Part shown: positions 20,220 through 35,200 of the stretch, one piece after another
Numbering within the stretch: the first letter of the stretch is position 1
Layout of the letters: each line of letters begins with the position of its first letter
Origin: Membranipora membranacea
Lineage: Eukaryota > Bryozoa > Gymnolaemata > Cheilostomatida > Membraniporidae
DNA length: 64,000 nt
Assembly (NCBI GenBank): GCA_914767715.1
Contig: OU612069.1
Coordinates: forward strand, 23,185,387 to 23,249,386
Reading direction: 5' to 3'
Notes under the pieces: generated by a model
What the model was told of the DNA's origin: nothing
The model's input: the letters and a program-made list of their open reading frames with translations, nothing else
Database searches by the model: none
Program-made: the position numbers and the translations under genes

Positions 20220-23200
20220 CTAGAGTGAAGTTTCTTTTTGACCTGATCGCTGATGTGAGAGTTTCTGGTGACCGCCCTGTTGTTGTGATGTAGGAGACAC
20301 TTGGGCTCTAGGTCTAACTACTCCCACTAGTGTTGGCTTGTTACTGGTAGGTTGAGGTATTCCAGATTGAAGAGGGGCGTGTGATGAGCGCCCCTTCCTT
20401 GGTGGTAACATTGGCGGAGGTGAAAACATGTTATATTCATCCTGGAAAAGAAAACACACAAGCTATTAGCAGGCCTAGTATAATATTTTAGGTTCAAGGA
20501 GTCAATCATAATTACACGAGAGAGATGCAGATATGTATTCTGTGTACAAAAAGTGATGACGTAGATTAATTCATGTTTTGAGTGTACAATGCAAATTGTT
20601 GACGTTGCAGCGATGTTTTGTCTTCCCAGGTTATGAGAACTGCAGATATTAGCAATCATATCAAGATATAGAGAGTCATTTTTTGTCTCAGCGTGTTATG
20701 CATATCCATCTATGATACTTCACAGTATAAGTGAGGAGCCATAACTAGCTAGATATACAATGTAGGTAAGAAGGTGATGGGCCAAGCATACCAAGAGTAA
20801 TTTTTGAATGCTAAGTGTCCAAAACATGTTTGAAAAATTCCTAAAGACTTTGAACTCACATTAGGAGATTTGAGGGATGCGTCATCACCAGTAGACCTCG
20901 TCCCGCTGCTACTAACTATTTTAGCCTGTCTACTTTTAACACTACTCAGGCTATGATCAGCACTCATCAGCTCATCATGCCTTACAGCGTAGCCTGCAGG
21001 TGCAGATTTAGGTGGATCGGCAGCAGCATATTGTACCTGCAAAGATATATAGTTTATAATTATGGATTGATTTTTCCACTATTTAATGCAGGTAAAAAGT
21101 GATGGTCTGGCCCTGATAGTTCATTGATAAGAAGTCTTGGAACAGTTTTGCCAAAATCTACCTGTATATTTCTACAAAAGTGTTTTTTTTTTCAATTTAT
21201 CAGCTATTGCTGGGCTATTTGTAATATCTATTAAGTGAAGGTCTTTGTCCTGACCTTGTATGCTGGAGTTCTTGCCGTATTCTGTACAGCTGACATCTTT
21301 TTACCCTGCTGCTTGCTGCTGGAGCTCGGCTTACTGCTGGAGCTTGGCTTACTCTGCTGCCGCTGAAATTTTCCAATACCGCTGATCAGAACTGGTGAAT
21401 TCTTAGCCTGAGGTCTGATGCCTATCTTGTTCTCAGATGACGGGGGAATGCGGCCAGCTGCCTGCAGAAGATAATGAATGTGGGTCATGCTCAGTTGTCC
21501 AATCACCGTATCAAACTTACCTTGGTTTCCAAATTTATTGTAAGTTTTTAGTAACAGAGATTAAAGGGTTTCAGGGTCAGCAGAAAGAAACTCAAAATTG
21601 GATTGACACCCCATAACCAACAGTTTGGGCGGGATGATCCGTTAAGAATTATTTCTAAACCTTGTCATCTGATTTTGGCTGTTTTGGTTCGGCTTTTAGT
21701 GTTACACAATAATATAAACTACTCTTACTTACGATCTGACTGGCGTTATACAGGGCTCTGTTCACTCTTGGATTAGCCATATAGCCTACTTCTCCACTCA
21801 GTATCTGATCTACATTGTCTAGTCTGGGTATAGAACCGTGCCTCAACTGTACTATCTGTTGAGTGAAACTCTCAGCTACATGGCTAACAAAAAACAATGA
21901 AAAAAGATGGGTGGCCTTCTTTTAAGTTTTGCTTGTTTGCTCTATAACAGGAGAATCGGAATGGAAAATAGATAAATACTTTTTAATCAGTTGATTTAAG
22001 AAAATAATTGATAGATGATGCACATACTCTTTGTCTTGAGGTGGTGGACTGAGGCTATCTCTTGACCCAGTAGATGATTTATTATCTTCTCTTGAACTGA
22101 TTGTAGATGGCGCAGTATCACAGTCATCAGAACTCTCACTGGAGTTGATAACAACTGCGGATAGCCTCTCTCTGTGCTGAGCTGATTGCCTCATCTCATC
22201 TCTAGTTTTTACTGCAGGTTGATATTGAGAGTTTGTTGCAGATTGATGTTTTGGTGAATTTGCTGCAGATTGATGCTGAGATGATCTTGTTGACGGCCTG
22301 GATAAACAGGATGGAGATTGATGCATCTCAGCCTGATCACCAGTGAAATGTTGTGCCGTCAATCTGACTTTTTGAGAATTAACATCTATAGAGGATCGGC
22401 TGCAGCTAGATCTGGGAGATTCACGAATATTCCCTACAGAGCTTCTTTGTCTAACTGGAGAAGAAGCTCCTGCAGTAAGTCTCTGCATACCTGCAGTTTG
22501 ATCTGCAGATTGCCTCCTGTCACCAGCAAAGTTCCTACTACTGGAAAAGTCGAGCACTCTCTGAGTGGGGACGTTTGAGTTTTGGTAGGACTGCGGTCTG
22601 TGATCTCTTGGTGAAGACTGTCTGTGTGGATTTAGATCCCTTCTCAATGAGACAACTGCATATGGCTCGACAAGCTGTAAAAATAAAAGTTCAATCCTAT
22701 TACTCATGCACTTTTGAACGTTCATAATGTGCATCGAGACAATAAAATCTGGAAGATGTTCTGAGAACAACAGCGAGAAAGTCATGACCTCAAAATTGGG
22801 CCTCTAAGCGGTAACAGTTTTCTGTACAGATATATCTCTCTTTGATTATCAATTGCCTCACATGAAACGTAATATGGTTTTTTCTTTATGAAAATCCTTC
22901 TCACGGTTGCTACATGATGGTGCTGGTGGACAGGGAGGAGGGCGGGAGAAATCATCGCTGCTAAAAAACTTTGTCAGGGTGGTTATATACATTGCAAGAG
23001 CACACTCACCTCAGTGACAGACACTCTCTCTGATTGGCTGACTGATTGGAGATCTGAGCCAATCCGATTACTGCTCTTACTACCACAGTTCTCATATGTA
23101 TTTGAATCACTGGCATGTGAGCTCTGAGGAGTGTTTGGTGTGAGATGAGAAGGTTTTTGTTTTCTCATCATGTTTTCAATCAGGTGAAGCAGTTGCTCAT

Positions 23201-26200
23201 TACTTGATTTCATAGCAATCTGTGTAAAGATTTTAAAATATACCATCAATGACTTATCAATCTTCACGAATGTTGCAGTGTACACGGACACCGTTCAACA
23301 GGCAAAAGGAAACAAGCATTTGATAAAACATGTACAGGCACCATGTTATCCCCTTGCCATCCCGCTAACTCGAAAGACGTCATTGACCGTGATCTAATAG
23401 GTTCTTTCAGCTCTTCATTGTTCCATGAATGTCAACCAAATAACTATTATCTCAATCATTAGTTATCCAGTGAGTAAGTACTAAGTACAAAAGAAATGAT
23501 CGGAAATAGGAAAATAACATACTTTGAGAGCAGATCGCCCAAATCTGTCTGTGTGGTTAGGATCACCTCCGTATTTACATAAAACAGAAACCATGTCCAG
23601 ATAACTCTCCTGAGCTGCGATACACATCGGTGTAGCGCCTACAATATAAAGGATTGTAATCAAATATCAGTTCAAAAAGGTAAGACGAAAGTCACATCAC
23701 TAGGGAAGGACTAAAAGCCTGCTGTCGGGATCGTTGTGAAAAACTGGTTTATCCTGTTTACTCAATGGATCAGCATTTCTCATCTTGGCTACATGAAATC
23801 CACAAGGAATTGAGTAGTTTAGTCACAAAAGCGTAACATACAACTTCATACATATAATCTATACAGACAGCCCTGTCCTTTGGTCTCCACATACATAGAC
23901 AACAATGCTCATTAACAAAAGCCTTGAACATCGATGACAGGCCAACTAAGGGACCAATTTAGCAGTAATATACTGAACACATGCGATATATTTCCTCAAC
24001 ATTTCTTCTCAGCACAAACCTACTTTTCCGTACATTTTGCTTGTGAATGGAAGACTTGTCACTAACCCCTAACTAACCTTGATCACACATGTGGTTGACA
24101 TTAGCCCCCCTCTGACAGAGCATCTCAGCGATATAAGCGTGTCCCTGCCAGGCAGCTGACTGTAGTGGTGTACGTCTCTCATTATCCATACAGTCTATCT
24201 CAGCTCCTAAGTCTAATAGACATGTGACCACAGTCACATGACCCTGCCAGCAGGCGACGTGTAGAGCTGACCGCCCCTCCTCATCTCCGCAATTAATGTC
24301 TAAAAGAACAAGGGAGAGGGAGAGTTAGGAGCTCAGGATATAGACCAGGCTTATATACCTGCAGGAGGATGTAAGTATTGTGGTCTGCTATAGGTTGTTG
24401 GAGATGGGTTGCATAATATACTGGCCAATTCTCACACAACAGTACAATATAACATTATTTTGTGTAGCCAGTTATAGGCTTACATTACAAAGATTACCAA
24501 GTTTCTGACCAAGTTATAAATTAACAGGTTGGATGTGGATTTCCTTTGGATGATTTAGAATGCAGCACACTGGTGCTTTAATGTTACAAATTAGGCTACC
24601 CTCGTCTTTAGTCCATTGCATGGTTATAATGCGAATAACCATATCCATATTCTACAAGTCAGTCGCGGCCCAATTTTGTTTTTCAGAGTTTCCATCACAG
24701 GATACAGACTCGCTTGAACTCTATAAACCTCTGGTTATGATCTCTCACGTTTCCTGTTCAGCTTAAGAGCCAAGACCAGCATGGCGGGAGGTAGAGTTAT
24801 GACAATGCCCCATATGTGTGCTTACAATAATAGGAGATAAAAGTGGTATATTATGGGCCTTACCTGCACCACCATGTATAATGACAGGTATACATTCTGG
24901 TCTATTCTCTAGAGCTAAGATGTAGATGATCTGCCTGTTATCCATATCAGGGTAGCTCACATCAGCATTACGTGAGATCAGAGCTTCAGCACAGGTCACA
25001 TGACCACCAGTACAAGCTACTCTCAGTGGAGTCCTCCCTAAAAATAACATCAAAAGTAAAAGTCAAATACTAACGACATTTTAGCTGTGAGGTGCAGTAT
25101 AATAGCCATAGGGCCATGTTGTTCATCTTTGACATTTATTTCCCGTTCCGAACCATTCTTACCGTTCAATCCTTCATGGCTATGCTTTTGCTACTCATGA
25201 GACAAAAACGCCCACGTGAATTATACACCCTCCAAATGGAATGCCCAGTTGCCTAACGCAAGAGTCATTTCTCTTACAGGGTCTGATGTAATTTTTACTT
25301 ATATATAGGAAAGATGTGATATATTTTGGTTTTGAGAAATGATAAACAAAATATTACCATTGTGGGCTGGTAGATTAACATTAGCACCGTTATCTAGTAG
25401 CACATTTACACAGTCTATCTTCCCTTGCTGACAAGCCATGAGTAGACTTGTCCGCCCCTGATCATCCTGACTATCTATATCAGCTCCATATTCTAACAGC
25501 ATCCTAGTGACCTCTGGATGACCTTCCAGTGAGCTGAAGTGTAAGCAGTCAACACCAAAGTTGTCTCTGTGCATCTCATCTTGACCTGTAATAATATAAT
25601 TATTGTCATAGCCGCTACCTGAACACCTGGTCATTCTTAGTAAATTAACACAATGAATTATACAGTATTATTTATATTGTTGTAAAGATGGACAGAACAA
25701 CAGAACAACAGAAATTATTCTGCTGCAGTTCAATATATTGGGAGTTGCCCACTAATTGAACTACAGTTCAAAGAAGGGACAACTCCAAACTGCCAAGTTT
25801 TGTAGATTTTATGTTTGATAAATTCATACTGAAGCCCATTCGATCAGGTAATGTGAATGTATTTTGATTTAAATTGATTTTAATATCCTCACGCTATACA
25901 GTGTACCCTTACGCCTTGCTATACACAAGCAATAATTTCTTCTCAGAAAATCATCTGTGGCATTATATTTGGTTGCCGTTTAAAGATATCGAGTTGGCTC
26001 AAATTCATGTTTGAAGCTATTACACATGTAGTGCCAATATTAATACTATATGACATGCAACAGAGATGTAAAAGATTATATACACAAGAGCCGGGTTCTC
26101 AGAAGGGTGCCATGGCCGGTCGCATAAAATATCATCAATGAAACTAATATAAGCATCCTGGTCAAAGGGGATCTAAATGCTATGCAGATACACGATGAGC

Positions 26201-29200
26201 CGAAAGCTTGATAACTGAGATGATAACCAACCCATTTCAAGGAATGTTTTGACGATATCTATATTTCCAGTGAGACATGCAAGGCCCAGTGATGTACGCC
26301 CATCCTGATCAAGGTGCTGTACGTCAGCACCTGAGGCTATGAGTAAGTCCACTACCTGCAACAAAATATGAGCGCATCGTTTACGCTTGTAAATATGAGT
26401 TTTTATAAACGGATAGATGTATAAACACCCTGGAGGAGCAACTACTAGCTAGAGTTGAGTTGAGTACCATTTTTTGTAAGAGTGTATGTAAAATTATGAA
26501 GTTGAGTAACCGTTTGCTAGCCACTTTTCCTCCTGCAATAAAAATACTTCTCTAGGGTCAAAAACACATTACAGCTAACATGGTATTGATTTGTGAATCT
26601 GATGGTATGAAAAGAGATTAAACAATAATATTTGAGATTCAGTGGACAAAAAGGCAAAGGGTTCTCACGTTTACATTGAGACAGTAGTTCTAGTCTCATA
26701 TGCAGATTGGCATGTATGACAACTTTGACTAACCTTGCTATGCCCCATAGAGACAGCGCACATGACAGGGGTTCTCTGTGCTTCATCTACTGAATCTATC
26801 ACAGTTTCTGACTTTATCAAAACGTTACAAATCTCCAGATTACCTATAAATCAACAACTGCGATTAGTTTTTTCCTGACACCAAAATGTAGGCCTGAGTA
26901 AACAAAAAAGACACTACTAAGTGATGGTCTTGCTAAATAGCAGTCTATCAAATCATATGGATGGATGGATATACATATTTTAGCAATTGCAAAAAAATGC
27001 ATCAAGAAACTTCACTTGGTGATATGACAGATTGCCTGCAGACTGGTAAAATGAATAAAGAATGCTCTCCAACCGACAACACTGCAGTACCAATCCCCTG
27101 ACAGTGAAATGCAAGTACACTCACTCAGACAGCGTTAAAGGTCACACACAATTCACTCCTATTTCATACAACATACCATCATAAGAAGCAAGATGAAGAG
27201 GTGTCTGTGAGTTTTTATCAGCAGCATTTACATCACTTCCTGATTGGACAAGCAGATTGACTACTTCCGCCTGATTGGTCGAATTCTCATCACTTGATCC
27301 ACAGGAGCAGGCAACCTGTATACAGACGGCATTAAGTAGTTACAGAGTTATGAAATAGTTCTAATCAATTGATTGGGCATTTCACCAAGCTCATTATAAG
27401 CGACCAGTGTTAGATGAAGCTGGTAAAAACTGATTTTCAACAATCAAAATATTTCAATATCCTTTTCAAATACAAATGATTACATTTATAATGGAGCTAA
27501 CGTAACACAGCGCAAACATCTTCAATTAATTGTCTTCAGCCTCTTCAGACGGATAGATCTATTTTCAGTTAGAGAGGTTGCAAACACTATTTGGGAATGT
27601 GAAACGGTAGGAGATATGACAATATCTCCACAATTTCAACGTATCCGGGTTCATAGTAATCTATTGTAAGAGGATGTCTTTTCTACTGTCATGAGGGTGC
27701 AAACCCAAAATGTTTCAATGTCAAACTGGCCAACAATGAAAAAATGTATCGGGAGAAGACAATTCGGGCGTCCATGATGATAAGAGAGGAGAATGAAAAG
27801 AAGCAGTCATAGTTTACTCACACAGAGAGCAGTCCTATCATCGTTATATCTCTGATTGACATCAGCTCCATGCTGTAGTAACTCTCCCACTATAGTACTG
27901 TGTCCCATATAACAAGCAGAGAACAGGGCAGAGTGACCTGTAAACATAGGGAGGAGATAACATCACATATTATCACAATCACAAAGTTCTGTCTCACCAC
28001 GAAAACTGAGAAATTAAGGAGCGTGGCGTAGGTATTCGACACCGAGTTGGAGCACAACTGGGGTCAAGAGCCTAGTTAGTCAGCAGATTGCATTTCCAGG
28101 ACCAGTAAGTAGAAGAGCAAGGTGAGCTAACAGGTCATAACTAATACTGAAATCAACATGGGTATATTAGGGTTCTAAGTTCTTGTTCAGAGTTAGCATA
28201 GCATTCATGTGAGAACATCAAGCCTCTTGATTGCAAAGACTACTTAGTCATCCGAAAGGCAATGTTACAGGTAACTGCAAATTGGTGATCTTCGCTCTAA
28301 ACAAGAAGCAATGAACAACTATTTTCATGTTCATAAAATGCCTCCCACCTTCACAATCTTAGCAAAATTGTCTCCCTTTTCTTAATACTGATATGTGGTA
28401 TACCTGACATCAAATGCATTAGTACACTGTCACACTGTCGCACTGTCACACCGTCCTACCTTCTTTATCCTGTTTGTTGACGTTGGCGTCATTGTTGAGT
28501 AAGAAGCTGACGATGTTACTGTGTCCATAGTAGCTGGCAACTCCTAATGCAGTCCTGAAGGTGGATAGAAAATAAATTATAATAACTTTCATGATTACAG
28601 TTATATGATCATGATGAGAAATTGTTGAAGAGATTCAACCCATATTATGGAGAAAATATCTCCATTTGTTACGGATATCAAAACATGTCCCCTGGGGCTC
28701 AGTGTACAGTGAAGTGTTTCTGAAAATTTATCCCGGTAATCTTAGATAAGAAGGCATTATCGGTGTCATTAACATAAAGTGCATCACAACAAATAGGAAA
28801 AGTTGCACTGAATTTAGTCAACTCACTTTTGGTCCGAGTCGGGAAAGTTGACTTCAGCACCAGCCATCAATATCAACATTTCTACGGCCTGAAAGTCATA
28901 CAAATCAGATTACAAGGGATTTACTGTACAATCAAATGAGACAAGGTATCATGCAAACTTTGGATTTCCTTGATCCCTCGGATTTTTTCCGTCTGCATTT
29001 GTGTTGGCTCTCATTCCATTGATAAGCATGCACCTGATCAGTAGGAGGAAGCACTTCTGAATGCAGGCAGAATGGACCAAACTTCCCCGGGTCAAAAATC
29101 AAGTTCGCTCATTGACCTCCTAATTCAGTAGCATTAAAAATGGTATCCAATCTACTATCAAATATTGTGAGCTGTTACCTCTATCTGCCCAGCCTTGGCC

Positions 29201-32200
29201 GCCAGTATAAGTGGGATGTGACCGTTCTCATCCGGGATGTTGACATCTAAGCCTTCAGCTAATGATCTCTCTAGCCAGCCTATATCTCCTGACAGTAAGG
29301 CTTCTTCTAATGTGTGAATCACTGGCTCAGGCTCGGCCTGTCAATATAATCATGAAAATGAGTGTTGATAAAAATGGTTGCAACAATCATTCCATTTCTC
29401 AGTAACGGATTTCGATAGCAAAGGGTTTCCAGGCATAACAGAGCTCCAATGCTGACCATAAAGGTTCAACCACTTTGCTTTACTGTCTTTTTTTAAGATC
29501 AGTTTGAGCTTTTCCATGGCATAAAATAAAGTAGCTCGAGTTAGATTCAATTTGCCCGCATTTCAGGTCACTTCAATTACACTGGTAAGCACTCATCAGC
29601 TCGAGGGGGAACAACCCCATATGTACGCAAGTTAGATGAAACCTGATCTAAGCCTCTAGGACGATAAATATTGTGATAGAGCAGTGTATTGTTCCATCGT
29701 TCAGAGGGAGATAGCTTACGTATTTTGTACTAAGACCGTTACCTCAGGGGCAGAGTGATGACTGGTATCTGCTTTCTGTGGACTGTATATACTGTCTATC
29801 TCACTTCCTATCAGTCCACCAACTCCTTTACCTCCTTCTAAATCTTCATCTAAACACTCCAACTCATCAATATCATCAGCCAATAGCTGCTCATCACTAT
29901 TAGTCACATGACCATCATCGGCCAATAGTTGATCAGGGCTACTAGTCACATGACCTTCATCAGCCAATAGTTGATCGGGGCTACTACTTGTCATCTGACT
30001 GCCATCAACAGATAGCTGATCAGGTCTACTGGTCATGTGATTTGTTTTTGTTTCTAGACTAGGTTGATTTGGCGATGAATTTGACTGTGGTTCAGAAGCA
30101 CTTTTGGGAGATATGGTTGGGCTGGCGGACAGCACATTGTCTGTGTCAGAAGTTCTTACAGAGGAAGCTCTAGACTGCAACTGAGACTCATGCTACAAAA
30201 CAACATCAACTGTACGGTTACATGTATAATTATTACACCTTAGCCAGGTGACAAGGCTAATTACACCTGATCCTTTAACATATCAGATATATTCAGCTGG
30301 ATTGCGCATTTATTTCCAATTTATTCTCTGCAATATAAATTGCCTCTTGAGATGAATGTTCTATCATTTGTTCTTAACAATGAGCACGATACACATGCCA
30401 GAACCATATTATACTGATACAGTTAGCAGAGAAATTTGGCTGGCAATACCATTGACTTTGAAAGTAGAATCTATATGTCATTGCTGATAGCCGTGAGATT
30501 TGGTTGTACAATGTATTATTAAAGTGACAGTCCTACTATGCCAGGTTTGGTATGGTTTTAAAGATCTCAGGCTGAAAAGTTATAAGGGCATATGAAATGA
30601 ACCAACCAGGTTGGTTCATTGTGAACCTGTGAACCTTGTTGCAGTAAAACTGCTGCGAAGTCTGAAAATCTAGATCATAGTGGATAATAGTGATTTATTG
30701 CCTCCCGCTGACCACTATGATCCACTATGACCCTTGCTAAAAATATTAATTTAAAAAAACTAAAATGCTATTTTCCACAATTCTCATTTTTTTATTTGCC
30801 CTATGAACTCACAATATTCGAGTTATTGGGGTAATATATCAACTTTTCTAATAGGACTGTCACTTTAAGTTAGCTACAAGTTAATTTCTCTCCTATGCTC
30901 CTCCCATAACTTACCATAGTGATATCAGGGGCAGACAGGGGTTGTGTATGATCAGATACAGACATAGAATCACTGACAAAGCTATCCACCATACTGTTAG
31001 TTAGTATAGAATCTGTAGGTGAGGATAACTCGACCTTACTCAGTAACATCCACACAGCCTGCTCATGTATAGTAAGGTCTCTCTCCGCTGTTACACTGTC
31101 AAAAGGGTAAAAGGTAAGAATCAGTATCATGTATGTATTAAATATTAAATTTAGTATTATGTAGGTATTTGTATTGCATTGTGGATTGAGTTTGAAATTT
31201 TCTTTTTGCACATCAGAATGAATATCTACGGATGATGGTGAATGCAAAGATATCTCTATATATATATATAAACATATAAGTGATATGGTGTGTCACATGG
31301 TGTGTCACATAGTGTGTCACATGGTGTGTCATATGGTGTGTCACATGGTAGATCAGGGGCAGTTGTTGGTCATAAATAATGGTTCACTAAAGAGTAGTTT
31401 CTGGATAAAGGTCTCTCAACAGTGATGTTGTTTTACTGGTGTTGATTGATTTTTGCGGCTCCTGTATTGCTTTGTGTGAAACTTGGTTCGCTTTTAGGAG
31501 TTTTCTTGTATACTAATCAGAGAACACAATTCCAATTTTTGGTCAACCAGACTATCCGACAGGCTACAGTCAGACAGCGAGGCTGTCACTAGCTACATCG
31601 CGAATTTGACTGCATTTGAGTTGAAATGCAGGCAGATACGGTCTAGCTTGATCTAATCATTACCATGATAACAACGATTCAGATGGTGCCAAACGAAAAC
31701 AATTATGTCGTCAAAAATGCAAAATTCTATTCTATTGCAATGGTCTAACAGCAAATCAGGCGATTTGAAATGTGTTTGTTACATGGTGCTTACACTAACT
31801 ATTAGTTTATATAACACAAACCTGTTACTTAGACTAGCGTTGATATGAGAGCTGATCTGACGAGTATTACACCTCTGTATGTGATAAGCAAACTGTGTCA
31901 CCTCATCATGTGAGAGATACTGAGCTCGGATAGTGTAATATAGCGTCAACATCTCATGTCCCTCTCTAAGAGAGAAAAGGAGAGAAACAAAACTGAGAAG
32001 CTCATTGAAACATGCTCGTAAGTTTATAAGATTGAGGTTATCATGACGTTTTGTCAGATGAGCTTTGCTAAGTAATGGAAGAGAGCAAGGCGTAGAGATG
32101 CGAGCCAAACTCTAGATAATATTTGTTTGTGTAATTATCCTGAATTGGCCATTTCCTAGTGAAGAGACCATACTCAATCCAACACTGGGACTATCAAGAG

Positions 32201-35200
32201 TTTATGCGAAGAAGTTTCGAAAAGTATAGAGAGGACAACTTCAGCTGTGCTTCTTATTTTGGCTGATATTAGTGAAGATACATGACTGGATTCTTACCTG
32301 GGATCACAGAGGTAAGACCTGGAGCAGAATTTGACATCTTGTAACCAGAGTCTGAATGAAGGATGACAGAACGTTATACCGTAACACTCAGACGACGTGA
32401 TGTCGACAGCGTCAGATCGGGAGAGATGGGTGGTCAATACCTGCTTCAGCTTACTCAGGCAAGACTTGAAATCCTCCTTCTGCAAAAAAATACAAAGAAT
32501 CTGATTTAAAGTATATTAATAATTTGGAATGCCATTTTGATAACCAAAATATGATTAATAATGAATATGGGACAACTTGGAAGTTTTATAAATTTATGTG
32601 ATACATTTCATATTTATTTATAAAATTTCAAGCTGTCCAGTTTTCCATGACATATCACAAACGTTACATTGGGCCGAAGGTTTTTGTTGGTATTTGCATT
32701 TCATATTTGAATTCTGAACTATCGTCATACTCCCGTATCATCATTCAGCTGCTCAGGAATAACAGCATTATCCCCCCCCTGACTTGTTTGTGATTAAATC
32801 ACAAACAAGTCAGGGGGGGGATAATAATAATAAGTTTTAGGCTACCTGCATTGTAATAATGAGCCTGTCTAAAAGTTTGAGCCCAGAAATGTGAAATTTA
32901 CGTGATATAATGATGGAAGCTTTTATAGTGAGTAATATTTACAAATTTTGTAAATATTACTCACTATAAAAGCTTCCATCATTATATCACGTAAATTTCA
33001 CATTTCTGGGCTCAAACTTTTAGACAGGCTCATTATTACAATGCAGGTAGCCTAAAACTTCCTTCCTCTATAAAAGTTAAGAGAATCTAACCCCCCTGTA
33101 AGACTTACCCTGATATGTTTATTCCTAGTGAGTAGACAGTCGTATATAAGCTGAGCGCTCAGAGGGCTCCTGGCTGCGAGTATCACATTAAATATCGGCC
33201 TGGCTATGTGTAGATACTGGGTTACATCTGGGTATAGTCTCTGACAAGTCCACATGTACAATCCTACCAGAGTACCCGGTATATCTCTAACCTGTCTCAG
33301 CGATATCGAGCCTTGAGAGACAAGGTCTAATATCTAAAACAGAAACATAGAGTCAAGTGAAGAGCTTGGTGAAGATTGTCAGTAGCGTCGGGGAGAAAGT
33401 TAGGGTCTTTCGAAGAAGAGACTGATTTGTGGTAAAAACTTCCTCAAAAATAAAATTTCTAAACCAGAAATATAGAGTCCAGTGAGCATCTCAAAGAAAA
33501 TAAATAAATGCTAAGCTTCATACTCTTAAAAAATAGCTTGAACTAGGAAGTTGGAACTAAAAGATTTCAGGGTTTTACTAAGAAGAGACTGATTTATGGC
33601 AAAAAACCTTTTTTCAAAAATTAAAATAAACCTTTCAAAGTAATTTATGACGATGTAGGCTAACGGAGACCACATAGACTGGTATCACTGTTACCCCTCT
33701 AACAGTTTAAATCTTCAAAAAGGTGAATAAAATTTGTTCCTTTTAAAACAAGATCGAAAGCCAGCAAACTTTTCAGGTTTAAAAATTATTCGAGTCAACC
33801 ATTTGTGGTCGTGCTATCACATATCCAGTATGCAGTTTAATGACGGCTGGTTTCTTGAGGTTCTAATTTAATACTACAGACTTAAGACTACATAACAGCC
33901 AATTAGCCAGTATTGATATCACGAATTTCACATTCACATGTTTAATTAGCGATATTGAAGGCGGTCATTGTCTCAAAGACATACCACTTATTTTCTTACG
34001 AGACAAATTGATTTCACTGATGTCCACATACAGTTTGAATGGTTTGATATTCGAGTGTTTAAGAGAGTTTCGATTTGTATGCAGCTAACTAAACTGTGTT
34101 TATTAAATTAAATAACATTCTCTCTTTTGCGAGAAAATTAGCTCTAACCAAATAACAATTAAAGGTATTTATCTCATCAAGAAAATATTCAGAGCCAATT
34201 TTGAAATTATGGTAATAAACTTGTACCTGACTGATTGTGAGCTAAAAATAGACCTTAGCCACTATGCACAACTAAATTGGCAGATGGTTAGAGCACTGGC
34301 AATTGGTATATTCAGTTCTTTTTTACCATAAGAATAAGCCAAAACAACTGATTGCAAACAACTGAAACTCCAATTCTTCACTGAACTTGGGAGTCATTCC
34401 CTTAATATCAAGGAGTTGACAACTCCAGTGTCATCAAAGCTGGCCGTGATAATGCTGCATAGTGGAAGCGGGGAGAGATAAATACATTACAGTGTCAATG
34501 CATGTTTCAAGGCGACGTAGTTCAATTTGATTAGTAGGACCCTAGATACAATTCCTAATTTTTCTACACTACACACACGGAGCAAAGCTGGATAATTACC
34601 AGAGAATTTGGATGTAAGCTATATGGATATACATAGACTATAGTCTCAGTAGTATCTGAATTAGCTGGATAACTCATACACCTCACTTTCATATGGTGGC
34701 TGAATATGATTGTATACATTGCCAATTGTATCATTAATAAATCAGCAGCTGCTGGAGTTCACAAAAATATCTACTGTACAAACAAACAGAACTTATATTA
34801 TATTTAAAGTATATATTATTTTTTTAGCTATATTTTTATTAACTATTCTTATAAACTATAAGTACCCACCAGTTCTATATAGAGTAGACAGCCGTTACAC
34901 TTTACGTGAAGTTTATCGAGTATCTCCGCTGTGTCCTTATTGAGATGCTTACGGAGATTATCGTCAGAGTCTAGTCTATGTAGAATATACTGCTGTATGT
35001 CGTGTATGATGTGAGATTTGGTGATGTCATCGAGAGATAACTTCCTAAACCCGGTGAACAATCGGCTTACTCTCTGAAAAATAAAATATTTGAAATCAAA
35101 ACTAAAAGTACTTTTAAAGCAGGATAGGTTATAGCCATAATTGTTTCTGTACAAAAGCTTAACAGAGAGGTTGCTTGGTTAGAAGTCACCAATATTGCTT

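Noticed and set aside
22318-22578. Plus-strand ORF in ANKRD50
   Set aside because: It is antisense to the Ser-rich exon 23 of ANKRD50.
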